A stretch of DNA of 64,000 nucleotides, from positions 833,825-897,824 of the forward strand of contig JH720323.1 in NCBI GenBank assembly GCA_000231825.2. The letters run 5' to 3'. Origin of the DNA: Tetrahymena elliotti 4EA. Lineage: Eukaryota > Ciliophora > Oligohymenophorea > Hymenostomatida > Tetrahymenidae. The notes beneath the pieces were generated by a model, which was given only the letters and a program-made list of their open reading frames with translations, did no database searches and was not told the origin of the DNA. Positions 11,800-24,900 of the stretch are shown in pieces (positions within the stretch are counted from its first letter, which is position 1; each line of letters starts with the position of its first letter). The translations under genes and the position numbers were made by a program.

Positions 11800-14613
11800 T
11801 CAATTTTAAATGTATTGATTAAGTTTATCTAATAAATAAAAATATTAGTTTAAAATAAGAATTTAGATTGATTTGTTTAATTCATTTTAAAAAAGATAAG
11901 GAAATTTGATAAAACTATTTACATCTATGCTACCAATTCTTATTTAGTCTTGTTACCATTAGCAAGTCCAAGCATAAGAATTCATAATTATTTTAAGTTA
12001 TAAGGTGAAGTAATTTTCCATAATTTTTATTATGTTGGGTTTGTATTATTCCCGAGGAAGATAATCTCTATTTTAAAATAAAAATAAATTCTTTATTTAT
12101 TTTAGAAAGAATTACATATTTTGTAATAAATAATTTATTAATCTAAGAGAGGTATGTGCGCTGTTTGTTATTTGTGTTTGAGATAATTTTATTTTGTAAA
12201 AGTAATTTTAGCAAATATCTAAAAATATATTTTCTGTCAAGGTAGCTTATATCAGGTTAGAGTAGTCAATTCTTACTACTTTAAGAAGGTTATAGTAGGT
12301 ATCTTGCTTCTCTTGTTCAATAATATTTTTGTATATCTCAAATAGTAAGCTAACTATTGATTCAGTATACCTATCATTTATTTTTACTTCTTTACTATTA
12401 AAATTTTTAGCTTCTTCTTCTATCTCTGAATAATCTATTTGATTCAAACTCATAGGATATAACAGATTAATTCTTTAAATAACTTCTTTTTTATTTCCTT
12501 GATCACTATTTGTCAAAAGTACTTTACCATTATAAATTTGGTTGTTTGATTTTTAAGTATTTTAATTATTTTTGTTAAATGGAGATACTCCATATCTTCC
12601 AGCAGTAATTTATTTATTTTATTCAATCTTATCTGATGTCATGAATCTAGTTCTAATATCACTGGATGCTAATCTTTAATTAATTATTTCTTTAAGATTA
12701 CTCATATCACTACTTAGGTAATTTTAACTATTTTTTACAGATATCGGACTAATAGGATACTATCTTTCTTTATTAATTTATGTTTAAGATTTTGTTGTTT
12801 TTGATCCATAATAAGGAATATCTGAATCTTATACTAATTTTTATTGTTTAAATACCTTAAAACCTTAATATAAACTAAATTTATCTTACTTTATTGAATT
12901 GGAATTCTTATATTGTCATATATTGAATTACTGTCCTATTTCAAAGATAAATAATTTGTATTATTTTGATTCAATTTAGATGCATTTTTATTTCCTTGAA
13001 TTTAAGGGAGTTCATTTAAGTTATTTTTAAGAGAATTCATCCTTTCCATAAATGAAATTCTAGAATTTTACTCTGAATTATTAGACTAATTTTAACTTAA
13101 CACATTGTTTAGTTAAACACATTTTTCATCATTGCTTTTACGGTGCTTGAAATCTATTTATTTTTTTAAAGAGGCTTCCTAGGTTTCTTCATTATTAACT
13201 CTATTAGAACCTTTTCTTAGTTATGGAATTATATCTTTAAAAATAAAGGCTCCAAATCTTTCTGAACCTTTTTTCTAACAATCTATTGCTTTTCTAAGTT
13301 TCTTTAAAAAATATTTATTAGTCAAATGAAATAGTTTTAAAAAAAGGAAGTACAGAGGTCATTTATTTTGTTCTGTATGCTCTAATTCTATCTATATCAA
13401 CTCTAAACATGTGATCATCCTCAGGCCAATAAGGTATATATTTATTAAAAGAAAAGTTTACTTTATTAATATCAACTTTATTAATTGATTTTTAAAGCTC
13501 ATATAATTCTTAAGACTTATACATATTTTCACATTTAAACATATTCAATTTGCTTAAATTACAATACAACATCATTTTTGTTAGTTCTTCAAAAAATTAA
13601 GTGTACTTAGCATATTACCAAAATTTTTCATATGTTTCTATACTTACATCTGATTTACTTACAAAATTCACACAAAATATTTTCTAAAGAAAGTTGTTGA
13701 TACTAGGTATATCAACATAAGGAATTAGGTTAAATAGAATATTATACTCAATGACCATTTAAAGAGTAGTTTCATTATTTTAAGTCAAAAAGAAATTCAT
13801 AAGATTCCCAACATGTTCCATATTTGCTGAAATATTTTATTCTTAAAAACATAGTGATCAAAAATAAATAGATTTAGAAAAGAATCTTACAATTATTTTA
13901 AAATAAACAATAAAGCTCTGAAAAGAATATCTCTATTATATTTATAGCACCGCTCATTAAAAATTTATAATTGTTTATATTTTTAATTAGCTAAACAGTT
14001 CTATAGCTCCTAAAGAAGTAGCTATTGTAGATTTTAGGTTTCCCATCGTATAATTCTTTTAAGTCTTCTCTGAAAGTAGGTGTGTAGAAAATAGGATGAT
14101 CTATATGATAATGCAAATTAGCATTACTTTTAGCCCATTTTCTTGAAACCTAATACTGTTTTGGCTCTAAAATAAATGAAAGTAGCACTTAAACATTCTC
14201 ATACATTCTTAATGATTCCATTATAAAATCATTCTTTTATATCATTAATTTGTCTGAGTTTCCTTTTTTAAGAAATTAATTTTTATTATTAAATCTGAAG
14301 TTCAAATAGTATATAAATAGCTACCTTCAAATAACCAATATTCTAATTATCTAGGAAATTAGCTAACTAAATCTAAAAGACTTGAAGACCTTTAAAGCTT
14401 TCCATCTCCAACTTCATCATCACTATCTTAGTTAAGAACCTTGTTAACTCCAGCTTTATCTAATAGCACCACAGGCATACCAGTTTGCTTTTTTTAGTTA
14501 TTCCTTGAGAATTTCTTTTTATCCAAATATTCTTTAACATCTTTTCTTACATCTATTTCTACATCAATTCTTTTTACTTCAGGGATTTTGCAATACTTTG
14601 AACTTTTCTCCAT
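11800..14613 (-). CDS. Helical protein of unknown function, weakly SAPS-like
   Basis: The start ATG at 14611-14613 opens MEKSSKYCKIPEVKRIDVEI. GT-AG introns can be read near 14.27, 13.87, 13.32 and 12.07 kb, and the protein closes at TGA 11800-11802; I estimate about 800 residues. The centre is helical (VGNLMNFFLTQNNETTLQMV followed by NLIPYVDIPSINNFLQKIF). That resembles, loosely, the core of SAPS-family subunits of PP6-type phosphatases. A Ser/Asn-rich middle follows (about 13.3-12.5 kb), then a second helical part starting near SLNQIDYSEIEEE. The SAPS idea rests on pattern only and is weak. The codon choice (AGA for Arg, many TAA/TAG for Gln) matches the other genes in the window. It lies head-to-tail behind the 14925-15750 gene with about 310 bases between. 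Confidence 0.6.
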
Positions 14614-14924
14614 AAATACTAAGTTTTAAAAGATTTATTTACATTTTAAGTTAATACTTAAAAATTCAAAAAAAATAAAATATTTATTTTGCTGTTGAAT
14701 AAAATAAGCTCAAAAGTAATCTAAAATTTTATTAATAATATTTAGAATAAAAATTTAGTTTTATTCGTTATACTAACCTTCTCTAAATTTTATTTCCAAA
14801 TGTAAAAATTAATTAAAAGCTTTAACTCTTAATACCATCATGTGAATAAACAATTTAAGCAGCATTTTTTTTATATTTTAATATCATTTACTTTCAAGAA
14901 AAATTCCAGAATAAAAAAATAATA
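14614..14924. other. Short intergenic spacer
   Basis: This is about 310 bases of AT-rich DNA between two minus-strand genes. It should hold the promoter of the downstream gene and the 3' UTR of the upstream one. No motif is recognised. Confidence 0.6.
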
Positions 14925-15750
14925 TCAAAAATATCTACTTTCTTAAATTTTTTCATCAACATCTTTGTGATGCCAAAGAAAAGGGTACTTACTCTTGATT
15001 TATTCTAATGCTAAGCAAATATTTTATAAAATTTCTTAGTCTTCAGAATTTTAGATTAAGTGCATGAAAAGAATAAGTGGATCATTTCTATTTAAAAAAA
15101 TAGCATCTTTCTTTTATTTAAAAAAAAAAAAAATTTCAATTGTTTTTTAAATAAACAAATAATACAATTATTGTTTCAAATATTAGCAAAGCATATTCTA
15201 AAGTCCATTTTTTGAATATATAAGCACATTGTGTATCAAGAATTTTAATAGAGAGAACTTTAGATTCATATTATGATAAATCTATTTTCTTTTTTTAACT
15301 GTCAGCATTTGTAGTGGGTAGATCTGCAAAATACTCTAAACTTCCCCAACAATTCTCTAAGAATTATGGGTTTTATCCAAATTTATTGTATAGAGAATCT
15401 AGCAGCATCTCCATCTTTAATTTAAGAATGAATTAAAATAAAATTTCAAAAATTTATTTTGTACTTAATCAGGAATTATTATTCTAGTATAAAATAAAAA
15501 TCTTATCAGCTCTTTTTCTCTCAAAATAAGTTCCAGTTTATTTTCAAAAGGAAGTATATCTGTTATTTTTTCTATTGCTTATCCTAATTTTTTCAATCTT
15601 ATGAATGCATCATATTCGCTAAACTTTTTTAAGTCAAATTTGTTAATTTTAATCTAAAACAAAATAGTTTTGTTTATTTACAGCTTCCTTAAATAAAGTA
15701 GTAGGTGTTATTTCTATTAAAACTTATGATTCTTCGTAGTCTGTGATCAT
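14925..15750 (-). CDS. Small helical protein, function unknown
   Basis: The start ATG at 15748-15750 gives MITDYEESQVLIEITPTTLF. A short intron candidate near 15.67 kb, one near 15.44 kb and one near 15.13 kb keep the frame. The protein ends with KDVDEKIQESRYF before TGA 14925-14927. It has roughly 220 residues and is predicted all-helical, with paired amphipathic helices (for example LILFMHLIQNSEDQEILQNI and CLALEQIK) reminiscent of HEAT/ARM repeats. I do not recognise the family. A proteasome-assembly or other HEAT-type scaffold is possible but unsupported. The first proposed intron is only about 28 bases, so the N-terminal join is the least certain part. Confidence 0.55.
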
Positions 15751-16666
15751 TATTTATTAATGCTCGTGCACTATTTGAATGACTTTTTGACTAATATTAA
15801 TTTATAGTATTTATCTTAAGTGAAATTAATTGACGGCTAATAATTTTTTAGTTATTAATAACCTAAAAAATAAATATATAATTAAATATTATAAATAGTT
15901 AAACAAAGTAGTGCCAGATAGATAAACTGCTTAATAAAAAAATTAATTTAAAATTTAATATTCTCCAATATTACTTGAGATTACTTATTTTTTAAGATAA
16001 AATAATTATGATTTAATAATTTTTTTTTTTTATATTTAAAAATAATTAAAAATTTTTAATATTTTTTTTTCATTTTTTCTTAAATTATTTTTAATTTATA
16101 ACCTTATGTTATCATTAAAAATTAGGTATGAATATATATAAAAAATTTATTTAAAATAGCTTTTTATATATTATGAAATAAAAATTAATTACAATTTATT
16201 AAAAATATTTAATATTAAAAATAAATTTTTACAAAAATATAAAAGTAAATCAAGCCTTAAATATTAAATTTTGACTTTAAAAAAAATAAAATATACCTTT
16301 TTCTCTAATTATTAATAATTTGAATTTAAAAATAGATATTGAGTAAAAATATAAAGTTTAATTTTTAAAATATTTTATTTCAAACTAATGTTTAAATTTT
16401 TAATAATAATACTTAATTTTTAAAATTTATATTTTACATGATAAAGATATTTTAACTAATTTTTAATTAAAAAGTTCTATTGATATTATTTATTATTGAA
16501 CATCCAAATAAAAAATTTAAAATTCTGAGTACTTTTTGGAAAATTAATAATAATTTATTTTAGTTACTTTAAATAATTAACAAAGCTTTAATAAAAAATA
16601 TTTTTAACTACTTACATTTTTAAATTTTACATTATATTTTACTTATTTATTTATTTTTCATATCAA
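15751..16666. other. Extremely AT-rich intergenic region
   Basis: Nearly all A and T, with many runs of six to ten T or A. No ORF, hairpin or repeat stands out. It contains the upstream region of the 14925-15750 gene and the 3' UTR of the next minus-strand gene. Confidence 0.65.
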
Positions 16667-17954
16667 TCAAAAATATAGATCTTAATATAACCAATTTGGA
16701 TTGAACAGTTGCTAAGAAGACATTATCTATGATAAAAGAGTTATTTTTATCATCTCATATTAGAAGCAACAAAAAATAAAATTTAGAACATCTAATAAAG
16801 GATCTGTAGAGCTTTTTTTGATAAAAATTATTATTTAAAAAATTTTATAAGTAAATTACGAAATTAGGACACAGAAATCAGATAAACTCATGTTTTTAAA
16901 TATATGAAATAGCTAAAGATAGATTTCACCGTTCAAATCAATAATATTTTAAGAGAGGTCCATAAATATTTTTAAAACAGTATTGCCTAGAAGTGTAAGT
17001 TTTTCCAATAAATTTGAAAATCCTTTACTATTGATTTTATTTTAGCTAAAAAATCATAAAGCTTGGTACATTAAAGAAAAAATAAATACCTCATAAATAA
17101 TTGTATTTAAAGAAGATTTGGATTAAAATTTAACTCATGAAAGTGTTCCTTTAATTTATTAAAACTAGAAAAGTAATTAGACAGGTAGGCTTCATTATAT
17201 TTGATATGAAACTTACTCCAATTTAAGTTTTAGAATTTTCAGATTAGGGCAATTATAAATATTTTGAAATAATAGAACTAAATCGAAATCATTTATATCA
17301 TTTTTTCTTTTAATTAAATTAGTAAAATCAATTATTTTTTTAGTTTAGCATAATCAGAATAGAAGATACTGTAAATTAAGTGCTAGTCTTCTCAAATTTA
17401 CCAAATTTTTAAAATGATAAGTTAACCAGTTGAAATCTTAATTGAGACAATCTAAAAAACTATAAAAATATTAGATTAGATAATAGTAAAAAGATCATTA
17501 AATTAGTTTTACTTAATTGAAATATATAGGTCCTATAAGTTTTAAAATAAGCTTAATGCCATTGAAAGTTCTTTCAGGATATTACCAACTTATATATTAT
17601 ATCTTTTTAGTAAATATTTTTATCATTTAACATTTAAAAAATAATCTCATTACTAAAACTTCATTTTGAGTTCGATTAATTCAATATTTAGATTTGGTTC
17701 TGAAATAAATCTTTTATATTCTTAATAAATAGCATCTCTACCTCTGCATTTATACCTTTATAAAAAATAAGCCATAATAACTTATTGTCTAATAAATATT
17801 GCTTAATATACATCAACAAAGTTGGTAGTGATTTTTGCTTCTATAAATTTTTAAATATCTATTATAAACTTTATATTTCATCTGCATTATAACCATCAAA
17901 CACATTTTGTAAACTGCTTGCAATCTCTTTTTGAGAAGTTTTTAATGTCATCAT
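16667..17954 (-). CDS. Leucine-rich-repeat-like protein of a ciliate family
   Basis: Several exons read in the ciliate code show degenerate leucine-rich repeats. Examples are LKELSMALSLFQNLQDLYIS with an Asn a few residues later, and NCPNLKILKLNW. A conserved-looking block with YKCRGRDAIYQEYKRFISEP lies near the N-terminus. The protein ends with FNPNWLYQDLYF before TGA 16667-16669. The likely start is ATG 17952-17954 (MMTLKTSQKEIASS), but joining it to the next block needs either a very short (about 35-base) intron or implies a frameshift near 17.86 kb. Exons after that are interrupted by at least three GT-AG introns. Such LRR proteins form big, fast-evolving families in Tetrahymena, often without assigned function. 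It may be intact or a young pseudogene. Confidence 0.45.
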
Positions 17955-18996
17955 TTATTGATTTTGTAAGTAGAAATTTCTTAGTTTATGATCAAAAATT
18001 ATTAATAAAGGTAAGATATTTGTTATCAAAAAACTAAATATAAAAATTATTTTTGAACCTATTCTAATGTTTATTTTATAATTAAGAGGATATTCTTATA
18101 AATGCTTTGAAATATATTAAAATTAATTATGTTTAGGTAGTCTCAAAAAGTCTATTTTGTAAAATATTTCAAATAATATCAATTTAAAAATATAAATTTG
18201 TTAAAAAAAAAATAATAACATTTAAAGATACAAAAACTCGAGAAAGAGAAAGATAATTAAAATAATAATTGGAATAATTTAAAGTAGATCCTTAATAAAA
18301 AAGAAGCTAAATTATAAGTAAGGATATTAAATATTGACTAATAGAAAATAGAGGAAAATGAATGCTATATTTTATGGTAATAGTTATATTTGTTTTAGCA
18401 GCTATATCAGATGATAAATGATATTTTTTGATTAAATATAATAGGTTATTATTGTTCAATACTAAAAATATGAGTAAATATCGTTAGTATATTATTTGTA
18501 TCATCTATATTTTTGTGATTAATAGAGTAAAAGAATTTAAATTATTAAAAATTAAAAAAAAAAATTTAAAATATTCTAAAAAAAAAAACCATTTTTTACT
18601 TTAATTTGGGTTGGAATTAAGCAATAGAATTTTGATTTGATTAAAAATGCTTACTATATGAGATCAATCTGAATCATTTATTTCTATTTTTTCTTATTCA
18701 ATATAAAGTTTCATTATTCTTAAATTTTTACATTTAATATTAATAGTTTGATATTGTAACATACTATCCAGCTGAATGATGACATAAAAAATAATTTGAA
18801 AAATTTTAAATTATATTCAAAATGAATTAAATGAGTAATTAATAAAAATAATATTGATAAATTTTGGAAAAGATAAAATAGATTTTATGATTTAATGAAA
18901 TACTGAAATAGTGATTTAGTGAAAACAATATAAATTAGAATATTTGTAATTTATTTTTTTTGTTCAAAAGTTTTAAATTTTTATTTTATTAGTTTA
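17955..18996. other. AT-rich intergenic region
   Basis: About 1 kb with long A and T runs between the LRR-like gene's 5' end and the 3' end of the dynein gene. No coding signal or RNA gene is seen. Confidence 0.65.
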
Positions 18997-21900
18997 TCAG
19001 AAATCGACATTGAGAACTAAACAAACACCTTGTAATACCCAATGAGAAGGATGTTCTTCGGTTCTAAGATTAGCAGTAAAAACTAAACCTACACCCATAG
19101 CATTTCTTCTGCTTTGAGTAACATAGACAGGTGTGTTCAAGGAATCCTTAAGTTTGAGTTTATTAGCTTCTACTGGTATAATTTGAATTAATGGCATTTC
19201 GAAGATGAGCTCCTTGGGACTTTACAATTAAATAGATTGTTTTTAGTTTATTTGATAAAAAATATTAAAATTAATTACTTTTGACGCTTAAGACAATTTT
19301 TAGATAAATCCCATTAAGCACCTTCTAAATAAAAACCACGGACATAGCAGCCATGCTCAGGTTTCTTTTTGATTTGTTCAGCTGATTTATGGTTAGTTAC
19401 TACTGTATAAAGAGTACTCTTATCAAGTGCCCATTATTTAGCTCTACAAGTAGTCTAAACTAAAGCAGTTAAGTAAGATTCTGGTATGTGAATACCAGAA
19501 AGCCATATAACTGCAGGTTCACCATTAGTAGTCCATTCTCTATACTACTTGACACGATTCAAGAAATGTTCCATCCATGAACCTAATTTCTTTTCTGTTT
19601 GAGGAGCAAGTCTAGCCCAAATTGAAGGCAAGAAACCATTGTATAATGAAATAGAAAGCTCATCCAATTCTGAACTCATACCTATTTCACCCTTAAGAGC
19701 TCTCTTTAAATTGTAAAGTGAATTCTAAATTTTTAATATTAACATGTTAAAACGTTCTAATTCTTAGAATAGCACAACTGTTGTTGGCTATAAGACTTCT
19801 CCAGCTTCTTTTCTTAGGAGGAAGACATCCCACACTGCAGGTAATTTACTTAAAATATCTGAAGCAATATTATCTATATATTCATCCTAAATTGATAATA
19901 ATATTATTTAAAAATTACTATTAAAAAAATCAATTTACTTTATTATCACTTGCACTGCTGTGACTTCCTTATACTTGCAAAGTAAGCATATTGTCCCATA
20001 AGTCTTTGGCAGCATTAGTATAGTACATAATTTCTGCGTTTGGATGTAAACCAAAAACAGCAGGGGAGTTGATAATAGGAATTTCATTAACTGTGTTAAT
20101 ATATCCTTCAAGATTCATTTACTTGGGTAATGAGTAGGTAACATCATCTACTTTAGCAAAGAAGAATTCTCTATTCTTGTCAAACAAGAAATCTCCCATA
20201 TACTCATCTAAGTAACAGACAAGAACTCTTCTATCAAAATCGTCAGTAACTCTACCACCATACATAGCTTCACCAATTAAATATTTAAGAGAATTCCAAG
20301 GAATAGATTCATCCTTATTGACATATGCCTTAGTCAAGTAGAGATTAAGTAAGTGGAATGAAATTCTAAAATCAGATTCATTAAAGTCATATGAAACATT
20401 CCAACCAATCTTACCATACTTTCTTCTATCTTGTACTATTGCATGGAAGAATGACACAACGTAGACTAAAGGTCTATTTTAAAAATTAAATTTGATCAAT
20501 AAATCAATTTTTGAAAGGTAATTTACTTGAATGCTTCATGTGCACAAGATTCTAAATCTTTTTCATTGATCTTTGATAGAGTACCCTTCATGTTAGGTCT
20601 CAAACCATCAGGGGGTTCTGTAACAATTTTAAGTGATTTTTGAAGGATACCAAGAGGGAATCTATCAGTAGGTTGAGTAGTAAGCCAAAGTCTGAAATCT
20701 TTGTGGGGCTTGTGCATATTTTCTAATTGCTTTTCAAGAGTGTCTATTTTAAAAATATATTTGTTTAAACTATTATTTTCAATTCAAAAAATCTTACTTT
20801 TAAGCCAATTGGGAAGTAAGTGACAGTTCATAAGCATTAACCAATGACCTCTCTGAGAACTTGTTTCGACGAATTAGGTGGCTTCTTATTCCATACCTTA
20901 ACCAAGTGAAAGGAATCTGAATTTATTACCAGTGAAACCAAGTTAGTCACCAAGTTTTTATACATCACTTAAGGGATCAGCACCTGGGGAAAGAATAAAG
21001 ACAATTGGAGAACGTTCATGAGATTGGTCAAATATTTTATTGAAATTAGCAGTAGGAGGTTAAACAAAGTGATTATTGTTGTTATAATAGTCAATGATGA
21101 ATCTCTTAACACCATTAATTACTCTGTCAGAACGGAAAACTCTTAAGAACAAAAGAGTTTAGAATGGTTCTAACTTACGATAGTTGCTAGGAAGTTCAGT
21201 TTCTGGTTTTTCTAAATCATACCACTTCTTCCAAATTTACTAATAGTTTTTAATTAAGGATTTTAATATAAATTTAATGAAAATTAAAAATTACTTCATT
21301 CTATTCTAAATCTGTGATCAAGTTAGCATATTCTTTATCAATAGTAACCAACTTTTGCATATCTTTCCAACCTTAGTCAGGTACCCATTTGTAAGGCTTA
21401 GGTCTATTGACTTATTCAAGTGAAGTGTTACCCTTTAAGAAGAAATTAAGCTCTTCACGGTTAAGCAAATTTCTTTCTTCTTTTATCATAAGGGTCATTT
21501 ATAATGCAAAGATAAGAATGTGACGACCAAAGATACCAAGACAGGTATAATCGTAAACATTCAATGTCAAACGATCCATGATGTTACGAAGTCTATTTTC
21601 AAGAATATTATCTTTACGTGCATCACGAAGGGATTAGTTAAAGACTTAAAGATATGAAGCAAGAGAATACTCATACATTTCAGATATAGCAGAAAGTGAA
21701 CTCATAGCGAAGAAAAGAATGGCACCTCTCATAGCAGCTGGTTCATATTATTTGCATGCTGTTTCGATTTCAATTTTAGTTTATTCACCAATTTTAATTG
21801 CTTCTGAAATTTCAATAGATTTGGTTTTTGTCTATTCAAGAGTAGAAATAAGTTCATCATCATCCAACAAAGAACCCTTTGCTTCAGATAAACGTTGAAG

Positions 21901-24900
21901 CAATTCATCTTCAGCTTCTTTCAATTTCTTTTTATTTTCACTCATAGACTAAACTAATTCTAATCTCTACTTTTCTTTATCAGGACGCTCAAATCCAACA
22001 ACAACATTCAAAAGTTAGTCACGAAGACCATCACGAGTTACAGTGTAGTTGATGACCATTGTTTTACCCATAATTTCTGGAGTGTATTTTGGATTAGCTA
22101 ATTTAGTAGTAAAGTACAATCTGAATTCTTCATTATAATCAAATTCATTTTCACCAAGTTTAATAAGCTTTAAACCAGCTTTAATAATGAAATTTCTTTC
22201 TAAAATGGGATCAATTGTAGGATCTAATTCTTCATCGACATTTTCAAAAAGACATGGCTTACCAAAACGAATACAGTTTTCAAGTGGTTTCAAGAAAACA
22301 TTAGCGCCATCATTTAAGTTCAAAACCTAAAAAAAAAAATTATTCATAAATTTAATCTTTTTAAATAAATATTACTCTGAAACCAGTATCTTTTTCTTCC
22401 CTTCTCTTAATCCAAGATACTGCTTGTAATTAAGGATCAATACATAAAGGCCATCTTGAGGCTCTTGTAGTTAGAATACCATTTTAGATAGACAATTCAT
22501 CACTAGGTAAACTTTCACTTGCCCATTAAGATTTTTCAACTTCACTTGTCAAAAGATCTTCAAGAATAAATTATTCAGAGCAAGGTATTTATTTCTCACC
22601 AACATCTTTTCTCCAGTGATCAAATGTCATTTTATGACGGAAAGTATAATCGAAAGGACCTGCATATGAAAGGAAACTTGAACAAGATAAGCAATCACCA
22701 ATAAGCTTGACAACCTTTATTTTTAAAGCTTCTTTATCTTCTGTCCATCTTTCTTTTTCTCTTCCCAAACCATTAATAAGTTTTTCTGCTGCATCTTTTC
22801 TTCTTCTCATAATATTTGCTTCTTTCGTCAATTCATCTAATATTGCCTTTAATAAAATAATAAATTAGTTAGAATTATATTTAATTAAATAAATTACTTG
22901 TTTCTTTTCTCTGTTAGATTCTAAATCATTTAATTATTCGTCTAATTCTTTCAAAAGAGCCTCTGTCTTTTGTAAATCATCCTAAAGTTATTCTTGTTTA
23001 ATTGTCATTTCCTCTACTCTCTTCTTAAGAGGATTAACCTTTTTGTGTACCTCGTACAAGTTTACTGTACTTTTAACCCAACCATACAAACCTGCAGCAG
23101 GAGGAGAAATACTTTAAATTTCAGCAAATCTATTTTAAGGATCCTATGTGATCTTATTAATCTTATTAATATGTGCATCTTTTACTTTATGGATTTGCTT
23201 ATCAAAATTTTGTAGAATTTGTAAGAATCTACCAGGATCGTTCATCATAATTTTAGCACCAGCCCATCCATCAGCTTCGTTTTCATTACCATTAGGACGC
23301 AAAATTTACAAACATGTTGCAACAGCCTTGACAGGAGCAGGAGGATTAGGTAAAGATTTCATCATAGTCAATTCATCTCTCTTAATTTTCAACAAACTTT
23401 ACTAAGCTTCTTCCAAAATAGGAATTGCTTCTTACAATACTCTATCTGCTTCTCTCTTATTATCATTAATTTAAACTGTTTCAATATCTAATTCTTTCTT
23501 CTTTTCAGTTGCAATATTTTAAGCCTTTTCAGCTGTATCTTTTTTTTCTTTTATGATATCAAGTAACTATTTGACTTCATTATACTCGTGTGTGACTTCA
23601 ACTTCTTTTTTCTAAAGTTCTACTTACAATTTTTTAACTTACTATGCAGCTTATTCAAGTTTATCAAGACCTACTTCATAACGCTTGATCATATCATTGA
23701 ATTTTTTACGATTATTGGCAAGCATTTTCTTATAATTGCTCAAGAAATCTAAATAGTTTTTGGGGGTTGAGAAATTCTTACGTTTAAGTTATAATTCAAA
23801 ATCAACTGAATATTTTTGAACACTAGTATGTACTAAAACAATGTGGCTAGTGATGCTTTCTTTGAATTAGTTTATATCTTCAACTTCTTCAAGATAGTTA
23901 GTAGCGACAGCATGAAGAGCCTCATCTGGCCAAGGGAAGAACCAGTTTATACTTGTATTAGAAACTAATCCTGGGAAATTTCTGCAACGAACTCTTAAAG
24001 TATCACCAGCAGGTGACATACACATAATAATATGCAAATTATCTCTGACTTTTTCTAAGAAGTAATTCCATAAATCATCTTTGCTTTCGTTTATACCTTT
24101 CTTTTTGGCTTCTTCTCTTACTAAATCACCCATTTGTTTTTTACCTTCATCATCGAATAGCGCAGGTACCATGCCAATTGAAAGCATATTATTTAATAAT
24201 TCCAAGAAACCTATTTTCAGTTTTTTTAAAAATTTAAATAAATGATAAATAATAAATCATAAAAATACCTTCTTCTATAACATGAGAATCTGTGAAGAGG
24301 AAAGTACAAGGTCCATGACAAAGGATTTCATAAAGCTTTTTGAGATCATCTCTAAATTCTCTTTCACGATAACCACGAGTAAGAGTGATTGTAAAAATTT
24401 AATAACCTGCAGTAAAAGTAGCTAATCTTGTGAGAGATTATTTACCTGATCCACCATAACCAACTAATAAGGCATGTCCACGAGGTATTTTGACTATACG
24501 ATGTATTTTAGTAATATGGAAAAGAGCATCGTTGAAGAGAACTAAGTTCATTTCCTTATTTCCTTCTGTTTCATTGTAATCTAATAACATACTTTCTAAT
24601 TTGGTTTTAACTCTTTCAAAGTCTCCCAAGTCTTCATATAGTTAAGGATCAACAGCTTCTGGATCAGCAGGAGCTGCTAGCATATAATCACCAATTAAGA
24701 GTGGTTCGCTAAGTATTTATTCTTAAGATTCAGCAAAGTTTTCACTAACTACTTGTTAGAAAAGTTTTGAAACCAAATTTCTATCATCTTCAGTTAAAAG
24801 ACGATCTTAGAAAACACGCATAGTTTCATTTCTCCAAAGACGAAGGAATTATTCTTTTACGCTGAATTTATCTATCGTAGAGCGGCAAAGACCTTCATAA

